Source: CAYMUR01 sp964393615
GTDB taxonomy: Bacteria; Planctomycetota; Planctomycetia; Pirellulales; Pirellulaceae
Assembly: GCA_964393615.1 (NCBI GenBank)
Contig: CAYMUR010000103.1
Location: 1 to 17,118, forward strand
DNA length: 17,118 nt
Direction: 5' to 3'
A program made the translations under genes and the position numbers. The notes beneath the pieces were generated by a model. The model searched no databases, was not told the origin of the DNA, and was given only the letters and a program-made list of their open reading frames with translations. This document shows positions 1 to 8,485 of the stretch, in pieces (the stretch's first letter is position 1; each line of letters begins with the position of its first letter).

Positions 1-1908
1 GAAGAGATTCACCTGACACACACTTCGCCCGAACAAATCGCGCGCGGCATCAGCCGTGCCAAAAACACCCTGACCGAGGCAAACCAATACACGCCACGCC
101 ATGGACACCCTACAGACCGCATCGTGGCCGACGTCTACCCAGCTTATCAACGGGGCCTGGTATCAGCCAACGCAGTGGACTTTGATGACTTGCTGATGCA
201 TGTTGCCAGTCTTGTTCGAAGCAACAATGCACTTCGTGCGAAATTGGACGAGGAATATCGATACATTCTCGTGGATGAATACCAGGATACTAACTTGGCG
301 CAGTACACAATCGTCCGAGCTCTTTCCGTCGATCAACCGAACATTTCTGTCACGGGAGATCCTGACCAGTCCATCTATAGCTGGCGCGGTGCCGACCTGA
401 ATAATATCCTCCAATTTGAAAATGACTTTCCCGGTACGCATGTTGTACGGTTGGAACAAAATTACCGTAGCACGCAACGTATTCTGCGTGTTGCGGACGG
501 TTTAATTACCCACAATACTCGACGCAAAGAAAAACTTCTCTTCACCGACAATGACGAGGGTAACCCTGTCCGCGTCGTAGCCTATGCCGATGAGCGTGAG
601 GAAGCCGAAAACATTGCTGCAAAAATTGCCGAGAAAATCCAATCCAAAGAGCGTCGGCCACGTGATTTCGCTATTTTTTACCGTGTGAACGCATTGTCTC
701 GCATTTTTGAACAAGCGTTGTATGAGCAAGGCATTCCTTACCAAATCGTCAATGGATTTGAGTTTTATCAACGGCAAGAGATTAAAGACATTGTGGCCTA
801 TTTACACCTGGCAAACAATGCGCGCAATGACGTGGCACTGGAACGAACGATCAACAGACCACCCCGTGGCATAGGGCGGATTACCCTACAGCGTATCTCA
901 GAGCACGCAACTTGTAACGGGTTGTCAATGCTGGAAGCTGCCCGACAAACAGAATTACTGGAAAAACTCGGTCGCAAATCGGCCAAAGCAGTCGTCAAAT
1001 TTGTGCAGTTGATTGACCAATTAAAAACTCACTTGCAAGGCTCGGTCGAAGAAATTCTGGGACATGTCATCAGCGAATCAGGCTACGAAGAACATTTACA
1101 GAAATCGACGGCGGAAGAGGACCAGAACCGTTTGGACAACATCCGCGAACTCTTGTCCGCAGCCCGGCAATTTGACGAAGATCATCCTGACGACGGAGGA
1201 GTGGATACATTTTTGGAACAAGTATCGCTTGTCAGCGACACAGATGCTTTTGAAATACAGCCAGACCAAGTGACGTTGATGACACTACACGCTGCCAAAG
1301 GCCTCGAATTTCCCATCGTGTTTATTGTGGCGGTCGAAGAAAAGTTACTGCCACATGATCGCAGCTTAAATGACCTGGAAAGCCTGGAAGAAGAGCGCCG
1401 CCTGTTATTTGTCGGCATTACCAGGGCCTGCGAATCTCTCGAAATGAGCATGGCCCGATACCGTGATTTTCGCGGTACACGACGCTTCTCCATACCCAGT
1501 TCATTTTTATTGGAAATACCCCGACAAGAATTGGAAGTCACCGACATGGATGACTCTTCGATCATCTCGACCGACATCCCACCTGAACTCGACTCCAAAC
1601 AAAAACACAGCGGCAGACGACGTACGGCGCAGCACCCCAAGCCAGACTCGTCAAAGACCAACCCAAGCAGATTGGTCACTGCCGCAGAATTAGCCGCGTC
1701 GACAGAGACTCCTGTGGCACCTGCAAATCCTGACGATTTCCATGTGGGAATGGTAGTCCGGCATCCCAAATACGCCTTAGGAAAGGTGGTTGCACTCAGT
1801 GGTAGCAACGACCAACGCACGGCCACCATCTTTTTTTTCGGAAGTGCAGGAGAGCGAAAGATTCGCTTGAATCATAGTTCGCTGCGTCCTATCAGCAGCC
1901 CTCGCTAA
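1..1908 (+). CDS. UvrD/PcrA-type superfamily 1A DNA helicase, 5'-truncated
   Basis: This ATP-dependent 3'-5' DNA helicase is of the kind that works in nucleotide excision repair, replication-fork maintenance and transcription-coupled repair. The reading frame is open from base 1, so the N-terminus with the Walker A motif lies outside the window; 635 residues remain. Visible in order (residues of the fragment): VDFDDLL at 59-65; motif II DEYQDTN at 92-98; motif III GDPDQSIYSWRGAD at 119-132; LEQNYRST at 151-158; motif V TLHAAKGLEF at 428-437; motif VI EERRLLFVGITRA at 464-476. After a polar linker, residues 579-635 (HVGMVVRHPKYALGKVV...) match the Tudor-like C-terminal domain of PcrA/UvrD, which contacts RNA polymerase in characterised homologues. 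The GTG at 124 is internal and not a start. mfd follows on the same strand after 188 bases. The family call is firm; pcrA versus uvrD is naming convention. Confidence 0.96.
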   Translation, partial: EEIHLTHTSPEQIARGISRAKNTLTEANQYTPRHGHPTDRIVADVYPAYQRGLVSANAVDFDDLLMHVASLVRSNNALRAKLDEEYRYILVDEYQDTNLAQYTIVRALSVDQPNISVTGDPDQSIYSWRGADLNNILQFENDFPGTHVVRLEQNYRSTQRILRVADGLITHNTRRKEKLLFTDNDEGNPVRVVAYADEREEAENIAAKIAEKIQSKERRPRDFAIFYRVNALSRIFEQALYEQGIPYQIVNGFEFYQRQEIKDIVAYLHLANNARNDVALERTINRPPRGIGRITLQRISEHATCNGLSMLEAARQTELLEKLGRKSAKAVVKFVQLIDQLKTHLQGSVEEILGHVISESGYEEHLQKSTAEEDQNRLDNIRELLSAARQFDEDHPDDGGVDTFLEQVSLVSDTDAFEIQPDQVTLMTLHAAKGLEFPIVFIVAVEEKLLPHDRSLNDLESLEEERRLLFVGITRACESLEMSMARYRDFRGTRRFSIPSSFLLEIPRQELEVTDMDDSSIISTDIPPELDSKQKHSGRRRTAQHPKPDSSKTNPSRLVTAAELAASTETPVAPANPDDFHVGMVVRHPKYALGKVVALSGSNDQRTATIFFFGSAGERKIRLNHSSLRPISSPR

Positions 1909-2096
1909 CAGGACCGCTTCCCTCTGCAAGCCAACTCCGGCCAATAGTTTTCAGGATTGATACTTCCATTTGAGTCATTTACAAGCCAGCATCACCCAAC
2001 CAGGGGAACTATCAGAAACTGCTTCTAATCCACAGCGCTTCACTTACTATGGATCGCATGAGACATTAAGTCTAGAATCAATGAAACAGGAAACTC

Positions 2097-5000
2097 ATGT
2101 CACTAGCATCAGCGTCGCTCAACCAAACGGACCGGCTCCGTGAGCTGTCCCGTTGTCTGGCAACGCAGCATGATTTCGTTCGTCTCGTGGCTGCACTCCA
2201 ATCGGGCACGTCAGCCACCTTGGACGGAATCTGGGGCTCCTCTTGCGCGCTCGTTGTCGCGGAATTAGTCCGTGTTCGCGAAACGATCATACCTGCACCA
2301 TTGGTCGTCGTTTTCCCTAATAGCAACGTCATCGACGATTTTGTCGATGATTTACAACTCTTCGGCGATATTTCCGCTGAAATTTTNNNNNNNNNNACGA
2401 CGCCGACGGGGACCGCCTGCGTTTGTTAAAGCGTTTAACGGCGGTAAGTCCGGAAAGCACGGCCGAGTCTCAGCAGAGGGCTCCCCATACCGTACCATCT
2501 CTTATCATTACCAGCATTCAAGCACTGTTACAGCCGGTTCCTACCCGTGAGACTCTAACCGCTAATACGCGTTTGCTCCATACCGGGCAAGAGGTGGAAC
2601 TAGAATCACTGTTAGCTTGGCTCGTTGACAATGGATTCCACAATAGCAGTGCCGTCGAGTTGCCTAACGAGTTTTCCATCCGTGGAGGCATCCTCGATGT
2701 CTACGCGCCTGATTGGGTATTGCCAGTACGCATTGAATTATTTGGAGACGAAATCAGTTCATTGCGGCAATTTGATCTGTCAACACAGCGTAGTAGCGGC
2801 AACCTGACGGAAATCGATATTACTGTGCCTGTCCCCACAAACATTAGCCAAGCCCACTTCTGCTCGTATTTGCCAGCCAGTAGTTGGTTTTTCATGGTCG
2901 AACCAGAACAGATACGAACAGAAGGCACCCAGTATTTAGAACGTCTCGAACGGCCTCAGGATCAGCACCATGTCCCTGGGACCCTTAAACACATTTCCCA
3001 ATTTTCCCATATCACAGCCTCCCAACTGGCCGTGAACTCATGGGAAAACGCTTGCCGCTTACCCATTGAATCTATCGAACGTTTTAGTGGTGACATCGAA
3101 AAAGTACGTGACGAGCTGGACCAGTTCTCAAATGCCACAGAAGTCCACGTGGTGTGTCAGACCCAAGGGGAAATTGAACGGCTGAACGAAATATTCAGTG
3201 AAACCCAGTTGGTTACCTCAGGCAAGCTTAGTTTTTCTGTCGGGCGACTACAGGCTGGTTTTCAGTTAATTTCAGAGAAAATCGTGCTGATCAGCGGTAA
3301 CGAACTGTTTCACCGCAGCGATGTACGCCGTTTGCCAAGCCGTCGTTTAGGAAAAACGATTGACCATTTTCTTGAACTTCACGAAGGTGATCTGGTGGTT
3401 CATCTGACGCACGGCATTGGTCGTTATCGAGGACTAAAGCTACTGGGCGAAGTAGAAGGTTCACGGCTGGTCGAGGAACACCTGGAGATCGAATTTCATG
3501 GCGGCACAAGAATCTATGTACCTTCGTCAAAAATCGACTTAATTCAAAAATATATTGGCAGTGCACGTTCCCGCCCGTCCTTGGCACGCATCGGTTCAAA
3601 AACATGGGTTCGACAGAAAGAAGCCGCTCAAAAAGCAGCCATCGACCTCGCGGCAGATATGTTACAGCTACAGGCCACTAGGGATTCGAGACCAGGCATT
3701 GCATTCGAGTGTAATACACATTGGCAACAGGAATTCGACGCATTATTTCCTTATGAAGAAACTCCAGATCAGCTGACCGCGATGCGAGATATCCGCCTGG
3801 ATATGGAGCGACCTCGACCAATGGACCGACTTTTGTGCGGTGATGTCGGATTCGGCAAAACTGAAATGGCAATACGTGCAGCCTTTACTGCGATCGACAA
3901 TGGGTACCAGGTGGCCATTCTCGTTCCCACGACCATTCTAGCCGAGCAGCATTACCGTACATTTCAGGAACGAATGTCAGAGTTCCCCTGCCATATCGCC
4001 CGTCTTAGTCGCTTTTGTAGCTTAGCACAACAACGTGAAGCCATCGAAGGGCTCCAATCGGGCAGCGTCGACGTCGTGATCGGGACACACCGTCTGGCAT
4101 CCAAAGACGTTGCTTTTCAGAACCTCGGTTTGGTCATCATCGATGAAGAACAACGTTTTGGCGTTGAAGTCAAGGAACGATTAAAAACGTTGCGGACAAC
4201 CGTGGATGTGCTGACAATGACCGCCACACCAATCCCGAGAACATTACACATGTCACTGGTGGGGGTGCGAGACATATCCAATCTGACGACTGCCCCCGAA
4301 GATCGCGTGTCAGTGGAAACTCGCGTAACACGGTTTCAACACGATCTGATCCGTCACGCAGTGTTACGAGAGCTAAACCGTGGTGGTCAAATCTATTTTG
4401 TACACAACCGAGTAGGAGACATCGAAACACTCGCCACACGGTTACGCCAATTCCTTCCCGAAGCGCGCTTGAAAATTGGTCACGGCCAAATGCCTGAGTC
4501 CAAATTAGAACAGGTAATGATGGAATTTATCAATGGCGAATTTGATATTTTGCTCGCCACAACAATCGTAGAAAGCGGACTCGACATACCCAATGCAAAC
4601 ACAATCTTTATCGATGAGGCAGACCGCTATGGCTTGGCCGATATGCACCAGTTGCGTGGGCGCGTTGGTCGCTACAAGCATCGTGCTTATTGCTATTTAC
4701 TCATCGATCCCGCCAAAAGCGTTACCCCAAACGCCGCTCGACGCCTCCGGGCTATCGAGGAGTTCAGTAACATGGGAGCGGGATTCGCCATCGCAATGCG
4801 TGATCTCGAAATTCGCGGCGCGGGCAATATTCTAGGGACGGAACAGAGTGGCCATATATCAGCCGTGGGGTACGAAATGTATTGCGAACTCCTTGAATCT
4901 GCAGTCCGTCGGTTGCAACACAAACCCCCCAAAATCCAGATCGACGTCACGATCGACTTGCCAGGAGAAGCTTTCTTCTCAACGGATTACATTCCTGACA

Positions 5001-5356
5001 TGCGAACAAAAATCGATCTCTACCGTCGTTTCACTCGCGTGGCCAGTGACAAGGATCTACAACACCTGGTCGAGGAATTACGAGATCGTTTTGGGCCACC
5101 ACCAAGATCGGTAAAACGATTGATCGAACTACAACTTTTGCGAATCGAGGCTGCCGTATGGCAAATTGACTCAATTCGCCTAGAAAAACCGCACTTAGTC
5201 TACACCTACACGGACCGACGTCGCGCAGAACAATTGGTCGCGGCGTCCCGCAGCCAACTACGAATCGTGGATGACCATAGCATCTACCTGACACCCGCCA
5301 CACCAACGGAGGATCCGGACAAGGTAATCGCTGAGGCGAAATCATCGTTTACCTGA
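2097..5356 (+). CDS. mfd: Transcription-repair coupling factor Mfd (interrupted by an assembly gap)
   Basis: Mfd is a RecG-like DNA translocase that pushes stalled RNA polymerase off DNA and recruits UvrA. The ATG at 2097 follows an AGGA five bases upstream. Codons 2097-2386 give the N-terminal UvrB-like region. After ten Ns the protein resumes in another frame from about 2399 (DADGDRLRLLKRL) and gives 985 residues to the stop. Seen in order: the RNA-polymerase-interacting domain near 3380-3560 (GDLVVHLTHGIGRY); the Walker A GDVGFGKTE from 3839; the DEEQ box at 4142-4153; TATPIPRT; TTIVESGLDIPNANTIFIDE; the QLRGRVGR motif VI; the translocation motif RDLEIRGAGNILGTEQSG; and a C-terminal TRCF domain. 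About 1,080 residues plus the missing piece fits the usual length near 1,150. The frame change lies at the Ns, so it is best read as an assembly gap and not as a mutation. Confidence 0.96.
2387..2396. other. Assembly gap (10 Ns) inside mfd
   Basis: Ten undetermined bases split mfd. The upstream part reads in the frame of 2097 and the downstream part in the frame of 2399, so the ten Ns are probably a placeholder. For a continuous gene the true number of missing bases must leave remainder 2 on division by 3. From memory of the family, the FPAWE-type motif that usually follows this point is absent here, so I infer that a few tens of bases are missing. Confidence 0.9.
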
Positions 5357-5542
5357 ATGTATACACTGGACAAAAAACACCGCTGAGATTTCAGTCGCAT
5401 TAAAACATGAATTGACTACCTTGGGACGTTGACAAAATTATTACCACTTCAATCCATCACATACGTACCACGCCAGGTACAACAACGTTTGGTCACGTTA
5501 CGATAATGCGATAATAAGTCATGCCAATAAACATAAGGTGCT

Positions 5543-5579
5543 GACAAGCTGTCCAGGCGCTCATTGACTGGGCGTTGTC
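5543..5579. other. Imperfect hairpin in the mfd-isomerase intergenic region
   Basis: GACAA-GC-tgt-CCAG, an 11-base loop, then CTGG-GC-g-TTGTC can pair as an 11-bp interrupted stem. No T run follows on the plus strand, so it is not a standard terminator. It could belong to a small RNA or a leader, or be chance. Confidence 0.25.
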
Positions 5580-5802
5580 GTTATCACATCAGTCAAGTCG
5601 TTGAAATCGAATTCCAGCTGACATTTCGCAAACTTTCTGGAAAGTGTTAAATCCTAATCTGGCCGCGAAGGAAATAATGTCGAAAACAACAAAGCTCCAT
5701 GCAACCGTGCTACAGGGAGCGTAATTCCCGCTGTTAGCAACCAGCTTTCATTGGGGCTTCACAGAGAAAACTTTTTTTCTGCTAGCGGTCAGAAACACTT
5801 GC

Positions 5803-5864
5803 TGGTTGGTCTTTCCGATCACAAAATTTGCTGCTGGCAACCAAAAATCTGAATTGACCAACCA
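5803..5864. repeat. 9-bp inverted repeat overlapping a candidate promoter
   Basis: TGGTTGGTC at 5803-5811 and GACCAACCA at 5856-5864 are exact reverse complements separated by 44 bases. The right arm overlaps the putative -35 hexamer at 5854-5859, where an operator could sit. Related CAACCA copies lie at 5738-5743 and 5838-5843. Regulation by a bound factor is inference. Confidence 0.35.
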
Positions 5865-5883
5865 TACGAAACCACCCTAGAAT
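5854..5883 (+). promoter_or_regulatory. Candidate sigma-70-type promoter for the isomerase gene
   Basis: TTGACC (5854-5859), an 18-base spacer and TAGAAT (5878-5883) match the housekeeping consensus at five of six positions in each box. Transcription would start near 5890, about 100 bases before the preferred ATG of the downstream gene. This is consensus matching only. Confidence 0.4.
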
Positions 5884-5997
5884 CTTGCCGCCCCAATCAC
5901 ATTTCATTTTCGGAACAATCCTGTAGGCAGTAAAAACCGATTGAGCTTGAATATGGCCGGCCACAACCACCAAGTTACCCGCACGGAATCCGTTTTG

Positions 5998-7218
5998 ATG
6001 ATGAGAACAATCTTCACCATTGCCGCTCTCATCCTGCTGCTGTGCGGAAATATTTCGGCTCAGTCAAATCAGGCATCCCAAAGCAACCCAGGTACTTATC
6101 CGGTATCTCAACCCCAAAACGGTCCACGCCAGCGCACCGCCGTGTTGGACACAATTTCTCGTATCCCACCCTTGTCAGCTAGCGCGGTCCATCCGATCCG
6201 AAGCCAGGAACCGCCCACTGCGAATCATCTTCTATCGCCACAAATCAAAGGAAACCTGTTCGAACCGGCACAGGTCGTCGCCACCGTGGGGGGAGAAACC
6301 ATACTCGCAGGCGATCTCGAAGCGGAACTCATGGAAGTCCGTAGTCGACTCAAGGAAAATGTCACCCAAGAACAATTTGAATCGCAACGTCCCGCCATGA
6401 TAAAACAGATTCTCAAGAAACGCATCGACACGATGCTGATCTATCAGGATTTCCTAAGTCAGGTCCCCGAAGAGCGACATGCTGAATTAAAGGCTACCAT
6501 TAGTAGCCAATTTCAAGAAAAACAACTGCCAGTAACACTCGAAAAATATCAAGTTAAAACAGTTACTGAACTAGACGCGTTACTCCGTCGTCGAGCTTCG
6601 TCGTTACAACGCATCAAACGCGAATTTGTACAACAGGTCATTGCTCATCAAATGATACGGCAGAGCACGGAAACAAGAAAAGAAATTACACATGAAGAAC
6701 TTCTTGCCTACTATCAACAACACATCGCAGACTATCAATTCCCTGCCAAAGTACGTTGGGAAGAACTTGCTGTCGAATTTCGTCATTATCGCAATAATTA
6801 TGCAGCCCATCGTGACATTGCAGAAATGGGAAACGAAGTCCTCCGTGGTGCTCCGTTAGGAACCGTCGCCAAACGGAGTGGACAGGGACCACATCATGAT
6901 CAGCAGGGGCAATACGATTGGACAACCCAGGGAAGCTTACGTTCGGAACCACTAGACAAAGCAATTTTTTCATTACCGATTGGAGAACTAAGTCAGATTA
7001 TTCGTGATGATGATGGTTTTCATATCGTCCGGGTTCTGGAGCGGAACAAAGCGGGACGCGTTCCATTTACAGAAGCCCAAGTCGAAATTAAAGAACAGAT
7101 CCAAGAACAACGTCGCGCAAAAAAAATCGGAAAATACGTCAAACAAATCCGCGAGCAAACTCCGGTGTGGACGATTTTTGACGAAACAAGTCCGCCGACC
7201 GTTGAACCAAAACTGTAA
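5998..7218 (+). CDS. Exported PpiC/parvulin-type peptidyl-prolyl cis-trans isomerase (SurA/PrsA-like)
   Basis: This is a probable envelope foldase that isomerises X-Pro bonds and helps secreted or outer-membrane proteins to fold. From ATG 5998 the protein is 406 residues and opens with a signal peptide (MMRTIFTIAALILLLCGNISA, cleavage likely before QS). ATG 5953 or TTG 5941 would only add an N-terminal extension, and no strong ribosome site decides among them. A Pro/Gln/Ser-rich linker follows. Then comes a SurA_N-like helical region from AQVVATVGGETILAGDLEAE, with its charged helices and the LKKRIDTMLIYQDFL segment. The parvulin domain spans about residues 253-349 and shows the family hallmarks FSLPIGELSQII and DGFHIVRVLER. 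The C-terminal tail is again charged. Only one parvulin domain is present, unlike the two of E. coli SurA. Family assignment is good; the client proteins are unknown. Confidence 0.88.
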   Translation: MMRTIFTIAALILLLCGNISAQSNQASQSNPGTYPVSQPQNGPRQRTAVLDTISRIPPLSASAVHPIRSQEPPTANHLLSPQIKGNLFEPAQVVATVGGETILAGDLEAELMEVRSRLKENVTQEQFESQRPAMIKQILKKRIDTMLIYQDFLSQVPEERHAELKATISSQFQEKQLPVTLEKYQVKTVTELDALLRRRASSLQRIKREFVQQVIAHQMIRQSTETRKEITHEELLAYYQQHIADYQFPAKVRWEELAVEFRHYRNNYAAHRDIAEMGNEVLRGAPLGTVAKRSGQGPHHDQQGQYDWTTQGSLRSEPLDKAIFSLPIGELSQIIRDDDGFHIVRVLERNKAGRVPFTEAQVEIKEQIQEQRRAKKIGKYVKQIREQTPVWTIFDETSPPTVEPKL

Positions 7219-7323
7219 ATCACTGGACCACCTGTTCCAACAGTCTTTGAGGTTGTCTGTTACACCATCGAAAAGCAACCGACCAATCAAATTAAAGACA
7301 CTCTCGTAGGGGCACTGGGAATA

Positions 7324-7353
7324 CATTGGCTAACAGTCATGCATTGGTTAACA
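7324..7353. repeat. Imperfect 12-bp direct repeat with 18-bp period
   Basis: CATTGGCTAACA (7324-7335) and CATTGGTTAACA (7342-7353) differ at one base and lie two helical turns apart, upstream of the CYTH gene. The spacing would suit a dimeric regulator, but chance is possible. Confidence 0.3.
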
Positions 7354-7480
7354 AACGCCTGGCTAGATCAATCGGGATATGCAAGCGGTCCTGCAATCAC
7401 GACGCCTGAGGCCAACCTAGTCAGCCAGTTTACATCGTCGGTCTTCACGAACCTTCCGTTTCCATTCGAAACCTGTGGCA

Positions 7481-8056
7481 ATGCCTGAACAACCTGTAGA
7501 GTTCGCACCAACACGGAGCAATTTGGAACTCAAAGCCCGCTTGTACTGCCTGGACACAGCAAGAAAAAGGGCCCACGAAATCGCCACGTCAGTAGGTAGT
7601 CGGCAGCAGCAAAGGGACACGTATTTCCATTGTCCCACAGGGCGGTTTAAACTTCGTGAAATTCACAACGCGAAAGCGCAATGGATCTGGTACCAACGCG
7701 CTGACGAACAAGGACCGAAACAAAGTCGTTATCTTATTCACTCAGTCTCCGACGCCTCTGAAATGAGAAACGTTTTAACACGCGCGTATGGAATACGGGT
7801 AATCGTCTCGAAACACCGTGAAATCTTTTTCTACCACAATGTACGGATTCATTTGGATAATGTGGATAAGTTGGGTATTGTTTTGGAATTTGAGGCCGTG
7901 CTGGGTCCAGATTCCGAGAATAGTCACGAACACCGGCAGTTAAAAGTCCTTCGTGAGCATTTTGGTATCGCCTCAAGTGACTTGTTAGCCAACTCTTATG
8001 GCGAACAGATTCTTGCCGGCCAGAACTCAACTGGAGAGGCTTTTTCGTCCTCCTAA
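7481..8056 (+). CDS. CYTH-domain protein (class IV adenylate cyclase / triphosphatase-like)
   Basis: CYTH proteins form a triphosphate tunnel that acts on ATP (CyaB, cyclic AMP formation), thiamine triphosphate or inorganic triphosphate. From ATG 7481 the product has 191 residues; GTG 7475 would add two. Neither has a clear Shine-Dalgarno. The N-terminal strand has NLELKAR, the form in which Asn replaces the first Glu of the ExExK signature, as I recall for many 'NIEIKAR' class IV cyclase-like proteins. Further tunnel strands follow: RDTYFHC, GRFKLREI, AQWIWYQRAD, QSRYLI, then VIVSKHREIFFYHNVRIHLDNV and LGIVLEFEAVLG, with the alternating Lys/Arg and Glu expected of the fold. It lies between the isomerase and citrate synthase without tight coupling to either. 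The fold is confident; the substrate cannot be told from sequence, and many such proteins are labelled CyaB without proof. Confidence 0.82.
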   Translation: MPEQPVEFAPTRSNLELKARLYCLDTARKRAHEIATSVGSRQQQRDTYFHCPTGRFKLREIHNAKAQWIWYQRADEQGPKQSRYLIHSVSDASEMRNVLTRAYGIRVIVSKHREIFFYHNVRIHLDNVDKLGIVLEFEAVLGPDSENSHEHRQLKVLREHFGIASSDLLANSYGEQILAGQNSTGEAFSSS

Positions 8057-8485
8057 TGGCAGAACTACGATTGCGGTGAATTGTCGAACTGCCCATCGCT
8101 CGCTAAACTGTACGGTCTCACTCATTGGCGAGTCTGCGGTGGGAATTGTTCCGTATCCGATCGCATTCTGGTGGTTTATGATCCAACCAATGACGACAGG
8201 AAACAGCAAAAGCTCGTGGCGGAAAGTCACATGCCAAAACTGAAAGTAGTATTGATTGGATTAAAACAACTACGAACTAGTGTTCTGTTTTTTAAAAATT
8301 GTCTTTTTAAAAGTTGTCACTTGGTCCACAGGTAGCCTGAAAGTCCAGAATTAAAACGGGTTGGCCCGAACGCCCTCTAAAAATACGTTAAACTGTGATA
8401 AGGAAAACCTGAAAACTCGTAAGAATCAGACAAATGGAAAGCATTTCATCCATTTCTTAACAGGTTGAAAAGGAAACAAAAATCA
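8057..8485. other. Gene-free stretch upstream of citrate synthase
   Basis: The 429 bases contain no convincing gene. An imperfect 15-bp tandem repeat lies at 8289-8318 and AT-rich sequence follows. The only promoter-like pair noticed, TTGGCC (8361-8366) with TACGTT (8384-8389) at 17 bases, matches the consensus poorly. No clear terminator was seen after the CYTH gene. Confidence 0.5.
8289..8318. repeat. Imperfect 15-bp tandem repeat, T-A-TTGTC units
   Basis: TTTTTAAAAATTGTC (8289-8303) is directly followed by TTTTTAAAAGTTGTC (8304-8318), one mismatch in 15. It lies about 170 bases before the citrate synthase start. It may be replication slippage or an AT-rich upstream element. Confidence 0.5.

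Larger units (their letters stand above)
5357..5997. other. Long intergenic region between mfd and the isomerase gene
   Basis: About 640 bases hold no convincing gene. Contents that can be named: an 8-base palindrome TGTATACA just after the mfd stop (5358-5365); a tandem CGATAATG/CGATAATA at 5501-5516; an imperfect hairpin at 5543-5579; a cluster of CAACCA/TGGTTG motifs at 5738-5864; and a candidate promoter at 5854-5883. No clear Rho-independent terminator (stem followed by a T run) was seen after mfd. The short open frames here, including a 63-codon one on the minus strand, match nothing I recognise. Confidence 0.6.

Noticed and set aside
124..126. GTG at 124 as the start of the helicase gene
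   Set aside because: The frame is open to base 1 with helicase-like sequence, and a start here would remove essential N-terminal motifs.
1182..1829. 215-codon open frame on the minus strand
   Set aside because: It lies wholly antisense to the helicase gene, whose motifs V and VI and C-terminal domain are clear, and its product is low-complexity and unlike known families.
2050..2078. TAGAAT at 2073 as a -10 box for mfd
   Set aside because: The matching -35 region is poor and the start of transcription would fall at the ribosome site of mfd.
5429..5458. Perfect TTGACA at 5429-5434 as a promoter
   Set aside because: No acceptable -10 hexamer is found 16-19 bases downstream.
7219..7262. AACAG...CTGTT pairing after the isomerase gene as a terminator
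   Set aside because: The stem is only five base pairs with a long loop and no T run.
7339..7488. 49-codon plus-strand frame (MHWLTNAWLDQ...) overlapping the CYTH start
   Set aside because: It has no ribosome site, no recognisable domain and no support beyond being open; a leader peptide is possible but unsupported.
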